Shown here piece after piece: positions 49,681-59,349 of a stretch of 64,000 nt of DNA. Origin of the DNA: Ascoidea rubescens DSM 1968 (taxonomy: Eukaryota > Ascomycota > Saccharomycetes > Ascoideales > Ascoideaceae); NCBI RefSeq assembly GCF_001661345.1, contig NW_017962915.1, positions 685,657 to 749,656 on the forward strand. Reading direction: 5' to 3'. The number at the start of each line of letters is the position of its first letter. The first letter of the stretch is position 1. The notes below the pieces were generated by a model. It saw nothing but the letters and a program-made list of their open reading frames with translations. It made no database searches and had not been told where the DNA came from. Both the position numbers and the translations under genes were made by a program.

Positions 49681-50481
49681 GATTCTTTTTATCTTCAACG
49701 GGTTATACATAATTATAGCTAATTATTGATTTTTTTTTTGGTTATAGAGGTGACTTTATTTCATTTTATGCTATATTATTTCTTTTCATTTTTTATTTTT
49801 CTATTTTATATATTATTTTCAATTCTCTTTGCTTTTTATTTCAATAATCTATTACTTTAGAGCTAGATATTTTGAGAATATTAATTCTGAAAACTTTTAT
49901 CTTTTTATTCTATTTGATTTTGATTAATTTTATAAGTTTAATCTTTTTTTATTTTTTTTTTGAATTATTTTAGTAAGATCAATGATCAAAATTTCTTAAT
50001 ATAAAGTATAAAAATTCTAAATAGTTATGGAAATAAATATAATGATGGACTAAATAAAATGTTATACTCAAGAATTCTTGTTTCATTCAAAAGAAAAAAC
50101 GAAGGTGTATCAGTAAATAAGTAAATAAGTAAATAAGTAAATAAGTAAATAAGTAAATAAGTAAATAAGTAAATAAGTAAATAAGTAAATAAGTAAATAA
50201 AAATAAATAAGTAAGTAATTCAATAATTCGATAAGATGATAAATCAATAAAACCAAAAATTGGGTAAATTCCAAAAAAATAATAAAAAATCAATAAAAAA
50301 ACGCCAAAAACAAAAAACTGAAATTGAAAAGTGAAACATTAAACCATAAAAATTTATAAATATCAGTCGATCTAAAATATCATAATCTATTGTATCATAA
50401 GTGGTCATTATAGATATAACGTAAAAAAAAAGAATAAGAGAAAAAATATCAAAAAATCTGAAAGAATTGGTAGGGATAAGA
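49681..50481. other. Convergent SSK1/MHO1 3' spacer
   Basis: 800 bp of AT-rich DNA. It contains a GTAAATAA octamer array (50112-50200) and no gene. Confidence 0.45.
50112..50200 (+). repeat. GTAAATAA octanucleotide tandem repeat
   Basis: About eleven perfect 8-bp copies, in the 3' spacer between SSK1 and MHO1. Confidence 0.93.
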
Positions 50482-51465
50482 TTAGATAATGGCATAGGCA
50501 CTTGCATAGCTAACACTACTATCAGAAAAACTTCTAACATGACTGCTTTGTCTGTAACCAAGGAAATTAAATAAAGGTCCTTTACTATTAAGTGAAATTT
50601 TATTAGCACTTTTATAGTTTTCAATTGCTTTCAATATAATTGCAATTGGCTTTTGACCACAAATGGTATTTCCAGTCAATTTAATATATTGTTTCCAATC
50701 ATTGTAAGCGCCCTTTGACAAAACCTTCATAGCTTCTCTATCTAGAAATTCAATGCTTTTGTAAATTGGAATAGAAGGTTCCAAGTAGCTTAAGTAATTT
50801 CTAGTGGATAATTCTTTTAGATTTTTTAAGGATTTTGTTGGGGAGTAAATAGTGTAATCGAATCTGGAGCCCCAATGGCAAAAATCACTACTAATAATGA
50901 ACGAAGTTTCCTCATCACTAATATATTTTGATAGGATTTTTGCAATTTTAAGTTCTGTTGAATCATCCAAGGAGCAAACCATAATGGGGATAATCTTTGG
51001 GATACCTTGGGGCAAATCCTTTGCCATTTTGTAAATATAGGGAGCATGTAATTCAAACGAATGTTCTTCTTCATCATTTTCAAAGCTCATTTTTCTAATG
51101 ATTTTGCTAGAGGATTCATTTAAAGTTAATTGATCAATGATTTCTGTATCTACTGGCAAATTCCCCATTGGAGTCTCATAGTAATCAAATTTAGTAGTTA
51201 GAACATAGTTTTTGAAATAGACGTAATGAGAGGGGCCTAAGATGAAGATTCTTTTGACCTTTGAAGTATCCCAACTCTTGTAGGCTTCAGCTAGAGTGGA
51301 GCCAGAATAAGTGTATCCAGCATGAGGACCTATGATAACTCTGGCACCAATAGTGCTTTGGTCAAAGGCTGTTGAAGCTAGAAACTTGTCTAGTTGGGCA
51401 TTTAATCTTGAACCACTGCCAATATACCACGATCCGGCATGGGAAGCAGGACGAACCAGGGGCAT
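50482..51465 (-). CDS. MHO1: MEMO-family protein Mho1
   Basis: The 327-residue protein matches MEMO1/YJR008W throughout. It starts MPLVRPASHAGSWYIGSG and contains the metal-site histidines in GPHAGYTYSG and GPSHYVYF. SSDFCHWGSRFDYT and TICGQKPIAI hold the third His and the Cys. MEMO proteins share the fold of class III non-haem iron dioxygenases; human MEMO1 binds iron or copper and links to cell motility and redox. The yeast role is poorly defined. All predicted metal-site residues are present. Length is as expected (yeast 338). Confidence 0.93.
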   Translation of the reverse strand: MPLVRPASHAGSWYIGSGSRLNAQLDKFLASTAFDQSTIGARVIIGPHAGYTYSGSTLAEAYKSWDTSKVKRIFILGPSHYVYFKNYVLTTKFDYYETPMGNLPVDTEIIDQLTLNESSSKIIRKMSFENDEEEHSFELHAPYIYKMAKDLPQGIPKIIPIMVCSLDDSTELKIAKILSKYISDEETSFIISSDFCHWGSRFDYTIYSPTKSLKNLKELSTRNYLSYLEPSIPIYKSIEFLDREAMKVLSKGAYNDWKQYIKLTGNTICGQKPIAIILKAIENYKSANKISLNSKGPLFNFLGYRQSSHVRSFSDSSVSYASAYAII

Positions 51466-52022
51466 TTTCGTTGCAAGAGATTACGAGATAACAGGGAAGA
51501 AACACCAGACAGTGCACAGAAAAGACAACAGGCTGGAGGTTTGAAGAAGTTGCACAGTGCAGAGAACTATCTCGACATGAAATAGAAAGCCAGGAGAGCA
51601 AGCTCAAGTTAAAGCAGAGGTCGTTCTTTATATTGCTGCGGTTTTTCCGTTGCGATGGACTAAGTTTTGGAGACTCGAGAGAATTCCTCCGGAGTTTGAC
51701 AGAGAAGTAGCTAGAAAAGTGGCATTTACTGGCATTTACTTTGCTTTACAAGAGTTCTGGGGTATATTAAAAGGGTGGTTGGAATAGATGTGGGCATTAA
51801 TGGTGCTGGGTGGAAAGGGCCCAGAAAAACACTGGTCATGACAGAGATAGCACAAGCAGAAGAGAAAGAAGTATATGAAAATGAACCAGAAAAAGGGAAA
51901 GGCTAAGCTACAGAGATCTAAAAAACAGTCAAAGTATTATATTTGGCAATTTTATAGTGGAGTTTAAATATTGCGTTATGGATATTTAAATAGAAAAACC
52001 AGGTATCGTGGGCTGGGGTGTT
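51466..52022. promoter_or_regulatory. MHO1 promoter and SUI2 3' end
   Basis: About 560 bp between two minus-strand genes, of mixed composition. A direct repeat GGCATTTACTGGCATTTACT lies at 51721-51740. No gene was seen. Confidence 0.35.
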
Positions 52023-52931
52023 TTATTCTGCCTCAGAGTCTTCATCACCAGAAACTTCTTGTGCTTTTCTTTCTTCATTTTCCATTAGAGCCTTCAACTC
52101 TGCGTCGTCGTTGGCAGTAACAGCCTTTGGACTCATTTTGACTCTACACTCACCATCGAATTTCTCAATTTCTCGTCCGATGGCCTGAATTGCTTGTTCT
52201 AATAGTTGGATACCTTTATCTTTATCGAGACTTTGGGTGGATAAAACGTATAGAGGAGCAGCGATCAATTTAGCTTTGATTTTAATATGCTCCGTAGATA
52301 AAAGCTCTCCAGCTTTCAAAGCTTTTTTTATGGCTTCGATACCTTCGATGTGGAAACAAGAGACTTCAATATCAGCTCTGATTTTGGTGGCTTGGGGAGT
52401 TAATCTTCTTGAGACATAAGTCTTCAATTCTTCTAATAAATCATTGGAGGGAGGGGTGATACTTTCAAATACTTTTGGATTTGTAATTGATAATTTGAAG
52501 GCATCGTAAGCACTGCCGTATTTTCGACTTAAGGGCCAACCAATTGTTTTATATAATGTTTCTAAAGGAACATTGAACTTTTCAGCACAATGACGCAAAA
52601 TTGAATGAACAGCTTTCCCTTTGGAATATCTTTCTTCACATTCGGCAGCATCCTCAGGAGAGACACTACTCTTACTCAAGTCAATATAGCCCTTTTCTTT
52701 ATCAACTCTTAATACTGCTAACACTTCATTTTTGCCAACTCTGATTAATTTTTGGACAGAACGAATACGACGTCTTGTTAATTCAGATAGCAAGACCATA
52801 CCCTCAAGGTTATCGTATTCTAATAATTTAACGTATGCACCCATATCTTCAATTTGCTGGACATTCACCATTACAATGTCGCCAATTTCTGGGAATTTTC
52901 TTTCATAAAATCTGCAATTTGTAACACTCAT
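52023..52931 (-). CDS. SUI2: Translation initiation factor eIF2-alpha, with Thr at the Ser51 site
   Basis: The 302-residue protein starts MSVTNCRFYERKFPEIGDIV with an S1 domain at ~16-88. The helical and alpha-beta domains follow (KAVHSILRHCAEKFNVPLE, RLTPQATKIRADIEVSCF), then an acidic tail ending EDSEAE. eIF2 carries Met-tRNAi to the 40S subunit. Phosphorylation of Ser51 by Gcn2 turns eIF2 into an eIF2B inhibitor and induces GCN4. Here the loop reads LLSELTRRRIRS where yeast and other eukaryotes have LLSELSRRRIRS. The Thr codon is ACA (52776-52778, codon 52 counting Met). Ser48 and the kinase-docking KGYIDLSK are kept. The ATG at 52929-52931 is used. Confidence 0.96.
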   Translation of the reverse strand: MSVTNCRFYERKFPEIGDIVMVNVQQIEDMGAYVKLLEYDNLEGMVLLSELTRRRIRSVQKLIRVGKNEVLAVLRVDKEKGYIDLSKSSVSPEDAAECEERYSKGKAVHSILRHCAEKFNVPLETLYKTIGWPLSRKYGSAYDAFKLSITNPKVFESITPPSNDLLEELKTYVSRRLTPQATKIRADIEVSCFHIEGIEAIKKALKAGELLSTEHIKIKAKLIAAPLYVLSTQSLDKDKGIQLLEQAIQAIGREIEKFDGECRVKMSPKAVTANDDAELKALMENEERKAQEVSGDEDSEAE

Positions 52932-53524
52932 TTTGGTTAATAATATTGGTTGCAATTGTGGGCGTTGAAGCTAAAATAGTTGATATTCCTGATGATATAA
53001 ATTGAAATCAGATGGAATTAGATATTATATATATTATATGGCTGTGATTAACAGACACTGGAATTTCTAAATTTGTGTGGTGAAACAGGGAGATGTATGT
53101 GCTTTGAACCAGAAACCCAGTCTTTGATGGAGCAGACCAAATAAACGTAATGAACAGGCACAGTAATGCTTTTCTTAATACAATGTAAAATGCTGAAGAT
53201 TGTTCTCCTATTGTGATTCCTGTGTTAATGACTAAACCTCTATTTCAAATCAAACTCATTCTTATTTTCACCTATTTTTTTCTGCTGAAAATTGCAACTT
53301 GAAAAAATTACAAACGCTGGTTCCTGTATTTACTCTTAGCAGGCTGTACTTTACGCAGAATCTATCACGTGAGCTTAGATGACTAAGCATCACGCAATTG
53401 CACTTTTGGAAGACATGTGAAAAGCGCGTCTGTGACGGCGGTCGTATTTCAGATGCAGAAGCAGCAAAAGCAGCAAAAGCAGCAGAGGAAGTGGAGGAAA
53501 AGCATTCTGGTTCTCTGCAGCAGC
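52932..53524. promoter_or_regulatory. SUI2 promoter region
   Basis: About 590 bp between the SLU7 stop and the SUI2 start. ATCACGTGA, with CACGTG at 53366-53371, and a following TGACTAAGC, close to a Gcn4-type TGACTCA, lie ~440 bp upstream of SUI2. GC content rises toward SLU7. Confidence 0.4.
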
Positions 53525-54952
53525 TCAAAGATACCTCAGGATGTACGACTGCCGTGCTGATTTCTTGCCCAACTCCTCCTTTTTCTTCTTCATCTCAACT
53601 ATAAATGCTGTTGGGCTGGCTTCGGGATGATTGGTGGGGTCAAGCTTGGACACTGCTTCTCCTTCAATGCTGTTGCTGTTGCTGTTGCTTCCACTGCCAT
53701 TTTGGGGTTCCTCGGTTTCGCTAAGTTGGGTCATTTGCAGCATCTGGTTCATTGCTCTTTTGTTGCTGTCCCACGCAAATGTCTTTAATTTCTCGTACTC
53801 GGCTGCCTCTCCATTCAAATGCCTTACAAATAGATTGTTGTTGTTGATGTATCCTGTATTCACATCTCTGATAGATCTTGTTTTGGGATTATATGATAAT
53901 TCAATATCCTCGTTTTCGTTGTATTTTTGCGGCTTCGAATTGACTCCGTAAAGATAACTTGCTTTATCCTCCAAGATCCTTATAATTTTTTCTCCTGATG
54001 CCTTCTCACTATCGATTTTTGATTTAAAATCATTCTCTAGTAGTCCCAACTCTTGTAACTCAATTTCCTCATCCGAACTTGAATTAAAATACAGCTCTGT
54101 ATTTTCTATAAAGCTATCATCGTTTGGTTCACCATCATATTTCTCAATTGATCTAATCAATCTATCAATTTCTTCCAATTTGAGTTTCTCCTTTTTCTTA
54201 ATATCATTCTCTTCCCATGTTTTCAATTCACTTTCCCAATTGCTTATATCATATCCATACCACCGATCCCTCCTTGAATCATAATTATCTTTTTTATTAC
54301 TATTGTAATTATCTGCCTCTTCTTTTCTTATCCTTATTATATTCTTTTTTTCTTTTCTGGGCTTTTTGTTGTTGGGTATATTGTGATTAGTAGTATTAAA
54401 AATAAGATCATCAGCATCATTATCCTCCTCCTCCTTCTCTTTTTCTCGAAAATTGATATTAATCTTATTTGGCCTCTCAAGACAATCCTTTTTTATATGA
54501 TTTACTGAACCGCAATTCGTACAATAAACCCCATTCTTAGAATTAAATCTCTTGTTTCTTTTATTTTTATTAAATTTTTCAGTTTTACTGTTTCTCTTAT
54601 TTTTATTTTTATTTCGATTTTTATCAAATTCTACTATATTCTCATCAACAATCTCCTCAAATAAATCATTAATTCCAAATCCGTGCTTAGATATTGCAAA
54701 ATTCTTAGGTTTCAGTGTTGGGTCGTTTCGCTGATGAGCTAAATAATCCTTCTTTTCTTTATTGCCATCATCATCATCGCCACCAAGATTTTTGCTATAA
54801 TTATCCTCATCAATGGTGTCGTTATCGTTTTCATTATTACTCTCTTTATACCAAGGAGCGACGGATATAAATTTAGGTATATACTGATTTCTGCCGCCAC
54901 TTTGATTGGTTTTCCCCTGTTTCCTGAAATTATTGGTTCTTGGTGGCACCAT
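53525..54952 (-). CDS. SLU7: Splicing factor Slu7
   Basis: The 475-residue protein matches Slu7 in order. YIPKFISVAPWYKES matches the N-terminal PRYIRNQPWYY block. A CCHC zinc knuckle follows (YCTNCGSVNHIKKDCLERP, ~143-160), then RRDRWYGYD, a DEEIELQELGL acidic block and LEDKASYLYGVNSK. The NNLFVRHLNGEAAEYEKLKT block resembles FRRHLTGEG of the S. cerevisiae protein. Slu7 acts in the second step of splicing with Prp18, helping select distant 3' splice sites. The central linker (NKNKNKRNSK) is basic and of low complexity. Its presence fits a genome that still has several introns. Confidence 0.92.
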   Translation of the reverse strand: MVPPRTNNFRKQGKTNQSGGRNQYIPKFISVAPWYKESNNENDNDTIDEDNYSKNLGGDDDDGNKEKKDYLAHQRNDPTLKPKNFAISKHGFGINDLFEEIVDENIVEFDKNRNKNKNKRNSKTEKFNKNKRNKRFNSKNGVYCTNCGSVNHIKKDCLERPNKININFREKEKEEEDNDADDLIFNTTNHNIPNNKKPRKEKKNIIRIRKEEADNYNSNKKDNYDSRRDRWYGYDISNWESELKTWEENDIKKKEKLKLEEIDRLIRSIEKYDGEPNDDSFIENTELYFNSSSDEEIELQELGLLENDFKSKIDSEKASGEKIIRILEDKASYLYGVNSKPQKYNENEDIELSYNPKTRSIRDVNTGYINNNNLFVRHLNGEAAEYEKLKTFAWDSNKRAMNQMLQMTQLSETEEPQNGSGSNSNSNSIEGEAVSKLDPTNHPEASPTAFIVEMKKKKEELGKKSARQSYILRYL

Positions 54953-55168
54953 TCTAAACGCTATTCTTACTAACTTACTAATCTAGTATGAATTTATAAT
55001 TTATAACTAACGTTGTATTATTATATATCAAAAAATAAAAAAAAAATTAATAATACCGATTTTATCTTTATAGAAATTTATTGAAATGAGAAACACATGC
55101 ATGATTCAACTAAAACCATCCCTGTGGATCTTCACACTCCATAGAATCAACTTACAAAATATTGAAAA

Positions 55169-55900
55169 CTACAAATTTTGTCTGATTTTATATTGCCTGC
55201 ACAATTTTAAAGCTTCTTCAAGTTCTTTAATAGCTGTATCAACATCGTCGTAGTTTAGTGCACTGATTGCAAACTTTGAATACTTTTGTGCTGTAGTGAT
55301 CAATTCATCATCATCCATTAGCTGTTTTATCTGTTCTGCAGAATATTCAACTTTCTTACTATTCTTATTATTAACATGAATATCTTCTAACTTGTCATTG
55401 GAAAAATCATCATCATCACTATCTATAAAAGTAGGCAACTTTGCTTTTGGAAATGCAGAAGGTTTGGGGAATTCAATGTCATCAAGCTTTGGTGATAAGG
55501 GCACATCAGACAATGAAAAATCTCTTTTGGGAGATGATGGAACTTTTGGTAAGGAGAAAATTTTGTCATCATTATCATTATCTTCATTATATTCATTAGT
55601 ATTCCTATTGTTGTTCTCATCTTTATTATCTTTATCATCTTTATCATCGTCACCATCACCATCACTCAAATACTCTAAAGAATTCTTTATGGTATCGTTG
55701 ATTTCATCATTCGAAATTGGTCTAATATTAACTAACATACTTTGAAACTCTTCAAAAAACGATTCATCATTTGGATTTAAATTTTGTTTATAAATTTTTA
55801 AAATCTTTATTGCAATTATTTTACAATATTTAATTTTGAAAACGATTTCGTCATCCATCATTAATGGAAATTCTTTATTTAAATCATTTTCAATATCAAA

Positions 55901-55951
<51 letters not shown>

Positions 55952-56803
55952 TTCGTTATAATCACTGTTTTTTAAAACCATTGAATCTGGAAACAACTTT
56001 TTAGCAATTTCTAAAAATGTTGAAGAAGCTAATAAAGACTGAGGTGTAGCCCTAGTTATGCTTTTGTTATCAATTTGTTTAATACATGAATTTAAAATAT
56101 TATCAGCAAATTGTAAAATGAAATTTTTACTCAATACATCACTTGATAGGATTTTGTTCTCTGATGGAGGTTCATTATTAAATAAATCATCGTCATCGTC
56201 ATCGTCATCATTTTCTTCTTCTACTTCTTTATCACCTTCATCATTTATCTCACCTTCTTTGTTTTCGTCTACTTTATTTCTTTTTATTTTGATCTGATCT
56301 TCTATCCATTCAGTCATTTTGTCTTGATCATTTTTATTAGCACTTTCCAAATTTTCATCTTCTAATTCAATTAATTCAACTTTGTTTTTCTGAATTTGTT
56401 TTTTTTTTTTATTTTCTCTAGCCTGTTTTTTTATTTTCTTTAAATTTTCCCTGAATTGAAGGTTCTGTTGCTCATCAATTTCGCTTTGTTTAATAATATT
56501 TAATTTTTCCTTTTCTAAAAATTCTAATAATAAAATAGTTAATTTTTCAACATTCTTAAAATCAGAAGTGCCCAAATTATAATTATTGTTTGATTCGTTA
56601 TTTGGTTCGTTTGAAGGGGTATCTTCGTTGCTGTAGCTGGTTATTATGGAGATCAACTCTTGGGTAGAATACAACCCACAGAAATAGGATATCAATTTCT
56701 TGTTGAACCTGTATAGCTCATCAGCCTTTTGCAAAGTGTTCTTGATATGCTTCAATGAACCTGGCAATGGAACAGACAAATAAGGAGCAGCAGCACTGGA
56801 CAT
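55169..56803 (-). CDS. VTA1: ESCRT-III disassembly cofactor Vta1
   Basis: The 544-residue protein starts MSSAAAPYLSVPLPGSLKHI with tandem MIT-like helices (KNTLQKADELYRFNKKLISY). A long disordered Asp/Asn/Glu linker follows. It ends in the VSL domain that binds Vps4 (ITTAQKYSKFAISALNYDDV … AIKELEEALKLCRQY). Vta1 stimulates the Vps4 ATPase to recycle ESCRT-III on endosomes. The S. cerevisiae protein is 330 residues; the excess is linker, including an AAT run (nt ~55901-55951). I chose the ATG at 56801-56803; an in-frame ATG at 56924-56926 adds a Gln-rich stretch. It complements HSE1 (ESCRT-0), also in the window. Confidence 0.92.
55901..55951 (-). repeat. ATT/AAT array (poly-Asn) in VTA1
   Basis: About 17 uninterrupted units in frame. 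Confidence 0.9.
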
Positions 56804-59349
56804 TTTGGTAATGATTTTAGAATGTGGTAGTGTTGGGGAAAGAAGCTGTTGCTGCAGTTTCTGCTGTTTTTGGTGAAGAAACTGAACAGGGGCCAGAGAT
56901 GCGGATGAATTGGTCAGCAATGACAAATATTCCCAATGCGGAAACTAAAAGCGAATCTGATTCAAACATCCTTTTCATGGTCGACTTTTGTATTCGAACA
57001 ATAAAGTGATGTTGTTTCCATCGCTTATGAAAATCACAATATTTCACTGTCTGTACAGTTTACTTTTAAAATAATTCCCATTAAAAATGAAAATTGACTT
57101 GAGAATCTCTGATTGATTTTGAATAAAATTTAAATCTTTGAAACTGCTATAGAAATTGTAAACTTAGCATAAAATATTTTTTTGAGCAGGATATTTTCTA
57201 TACATGTTTTGGTTTAAAATATTGATGAAAGTATGTTTAAAATACACGAAGAAATTCTGGCCAATAATATATGTAAATATATGTACATCTAAGATTGTTT
57301 TTTTTTCATGTCAAAAAACTGAATCTTATTTTTTTCCAGAAATGATATTTTTGCTTTGCGATGTGCACATTGGAAAAACTTAAGTGTTTTTTCTCATTGA
57401 CTACTCAATTCAAGACAATTGATTTGGACTTGTTATTTGGATTTACGATTATGACAGTTAAATGTCATTTGCACTAGAATTACTAATAAGATTGGTTATA
57501 ACGGTAAATCTAGCCTTTGAAGAGTTAACAGTAAGTGAGTTTTGAACTTCAAAACAGTTTAAATTACTATCCGAACAGTTTTTGTATTATATGGATAAAT
57601 TAATTAAAACATCTTAAATCAAAAATAAAATAATTTTTCATTGAAAAAAGTTGACTACAAAAGCTGATAATAAAAGCTTGTGTGGGATTGTTATAAAGAC
57701 TATTAATTATCCTTGACACGTTTGTTGTTATTTATAATGATAGACAATTATTGTTCTTAAAATTCGCAATTGTAATACTTTAGAGTTTAATTTTTTTTAC
57801 AGATTTTAAATCAAGCCAATTTTTTTGAATGTTTTAACTGGCGTTATTCATGAAATTACTAGTAAATTTGTCATACCTATTTATTTTTTGAATATAGCCC
57901 ATACTATGTTAATTAGGCTGTATATTTCTAGCAAAATTTCATGTTAAACATATAAATTTGAAAATCGATCAAAATCCAGATATTTTCAAATTTCAATTTC
58001 AACCAATCTGAATCATTCAAACATATCAATGTTCGTTTTAAGAGACTATAATAATAAAATCTACCACCACAACAGTTTCATGCATAAACATGCGCTTTAA
58101 ATTATTTTTTCCAACTTCAAATGACAAAATTTTACAAGAGTAAAATATAAACTACAATTGGGCCTACAGTAAAGAATGAAACTGGCAAATTAAATCTCTT
58201 TTTATTTAAAACTTGTCAGACTGCCATCAATACCCATCCAAGTATCGCGTCTTTCGAAAAAGCATGCAACATTGGATCGAAATCATCGCTCCTTTCTCAA
58301 GACATTAACCAGTGAACATCTCTGCAAACGAAAGGCAAATGCTAAAATAGATGACCGGACCAGCTAAGGATCACAGACAAACTAATTTGATTCTCATTCA
58401 ATGGGTACAATGGGACTATCTCATCAACCAAGTTGGATTCAGTGGCTCTTTTGAAGAGTCAAAGAGAGACATTACCTATAGAAATGATCCTACTGTTGAA
58501 TTTGTTAGTTGATCTTCGGCTCCTTGACATTGCAATGCAACACAGCTATAGTGGATGCTGTAGATTGGAAAGATGGCTAAACCATATAGGGAGCTACTTA
58601 CTGAAGTACGTCGACAAAGAAAAAAAAGAGAAAAGAAGACTGAAAGGAAAGAAGAAAAAAAGCCTTATATATCATTTGGCCGTGTTACCCGGCGGATGTT
58701 TTTTCAAGGGCACGAACTTGAATTGGGCTACTTCTCAGATGCTGGGAGGATGGGAATCTTGTGGATGTGAAACTCTCTTTGTTTCACCACAGACCACAGC
58801 TACTGTCAACAAATTGGCCCACTCATTTTGTATAAATACATAAACACCTCTGTAGAATTATCTGTGCAAAAGACAAGAAAGGGAAGAAGTAATAGCAATT
58901 ATATCTATAGTAGAGAAATATCGATTATATGAATCAAGTACGGAAACCATTAGAATTACAAAATCAAAAGTTTCATATTAATATCTGGATAACATATAAG
59001 CAAAATCACCAAAACCATAATCTATTATCAAATGTTTTAATAAATAACAGAAATGATGATGATTTGAGGTGTTGATATTTTGCCCAATCCAGCATTCGAA
59101 TTTTTGTATTAAAATACAACTATATGCGGCAATATGCACAAAACTATTTTAACGATTCAAATTTCGAAACCCCTTTCGGAGATCCGAAGGTTTACGTCTC
59201 AAAAGACCTCAAAGAAGACCCCTCGGTTTTTCCGAACCGACACCAAACTGAACAGCTTTTTCAAAGCCATTATTATCAAATTATCAACTTTCTTTCATTA
59301 ACGCCAATACTAATCATCAAGTGTCACATACTCCAGATATTTACAAGAA
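56804..59349. other. 2.5 kb VTA1/APL1 divergent spacer
   Basis: Mostly AT-rich DNA with no recognisable protein gene. Short open frames at 58433-58843 and 58573-58770 overlap on the same strand and look doubtful. A 77-codon open frame at 59124-59357 overlaps the APL1 start. A structured non-coding RNA could lie here, but I see no diagnostic box. Confidence 0.4.
58433..58843 (+). CDS. Doubtful 136-residue ORF
   Basis: This frame has no recognisable domain. A second same-strand frame at 58573-58770 encodes MAKPYRELLTEVRRQRKKRE and continues with a basic and mixed stretch. At most one is real, and I do not recognise either. The GC content is slightly higher than in the surrounding spacer. Confidence 0.15.
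   Translation: MDSVALLKSQRETLPIEMILLLNLLVDLRLLDIAMQHSYSGCCRLERWLNHIGSYLLKYVDKEKKEKRRLKGKKKKSLIYHLAVLPGGCFFKGTNLNWATSQMLGGWESCGCETLFVSPQTTATVNKLAHSFCINT

Noticed and set aside
50112-50200. GTAAATAA array as a telomere-like or CRISPR repeat
   Set aside because: A simple 8-bp array without spacers or terminal position; an ordinary microsatellite in a 3' spacer.
52931-52955. Longer SUI2, RPS2 and PGA3 starts
   Set aside because: The extra codons begin at TTG or GTG, not ATG; family alignment supports the internal ATGs.
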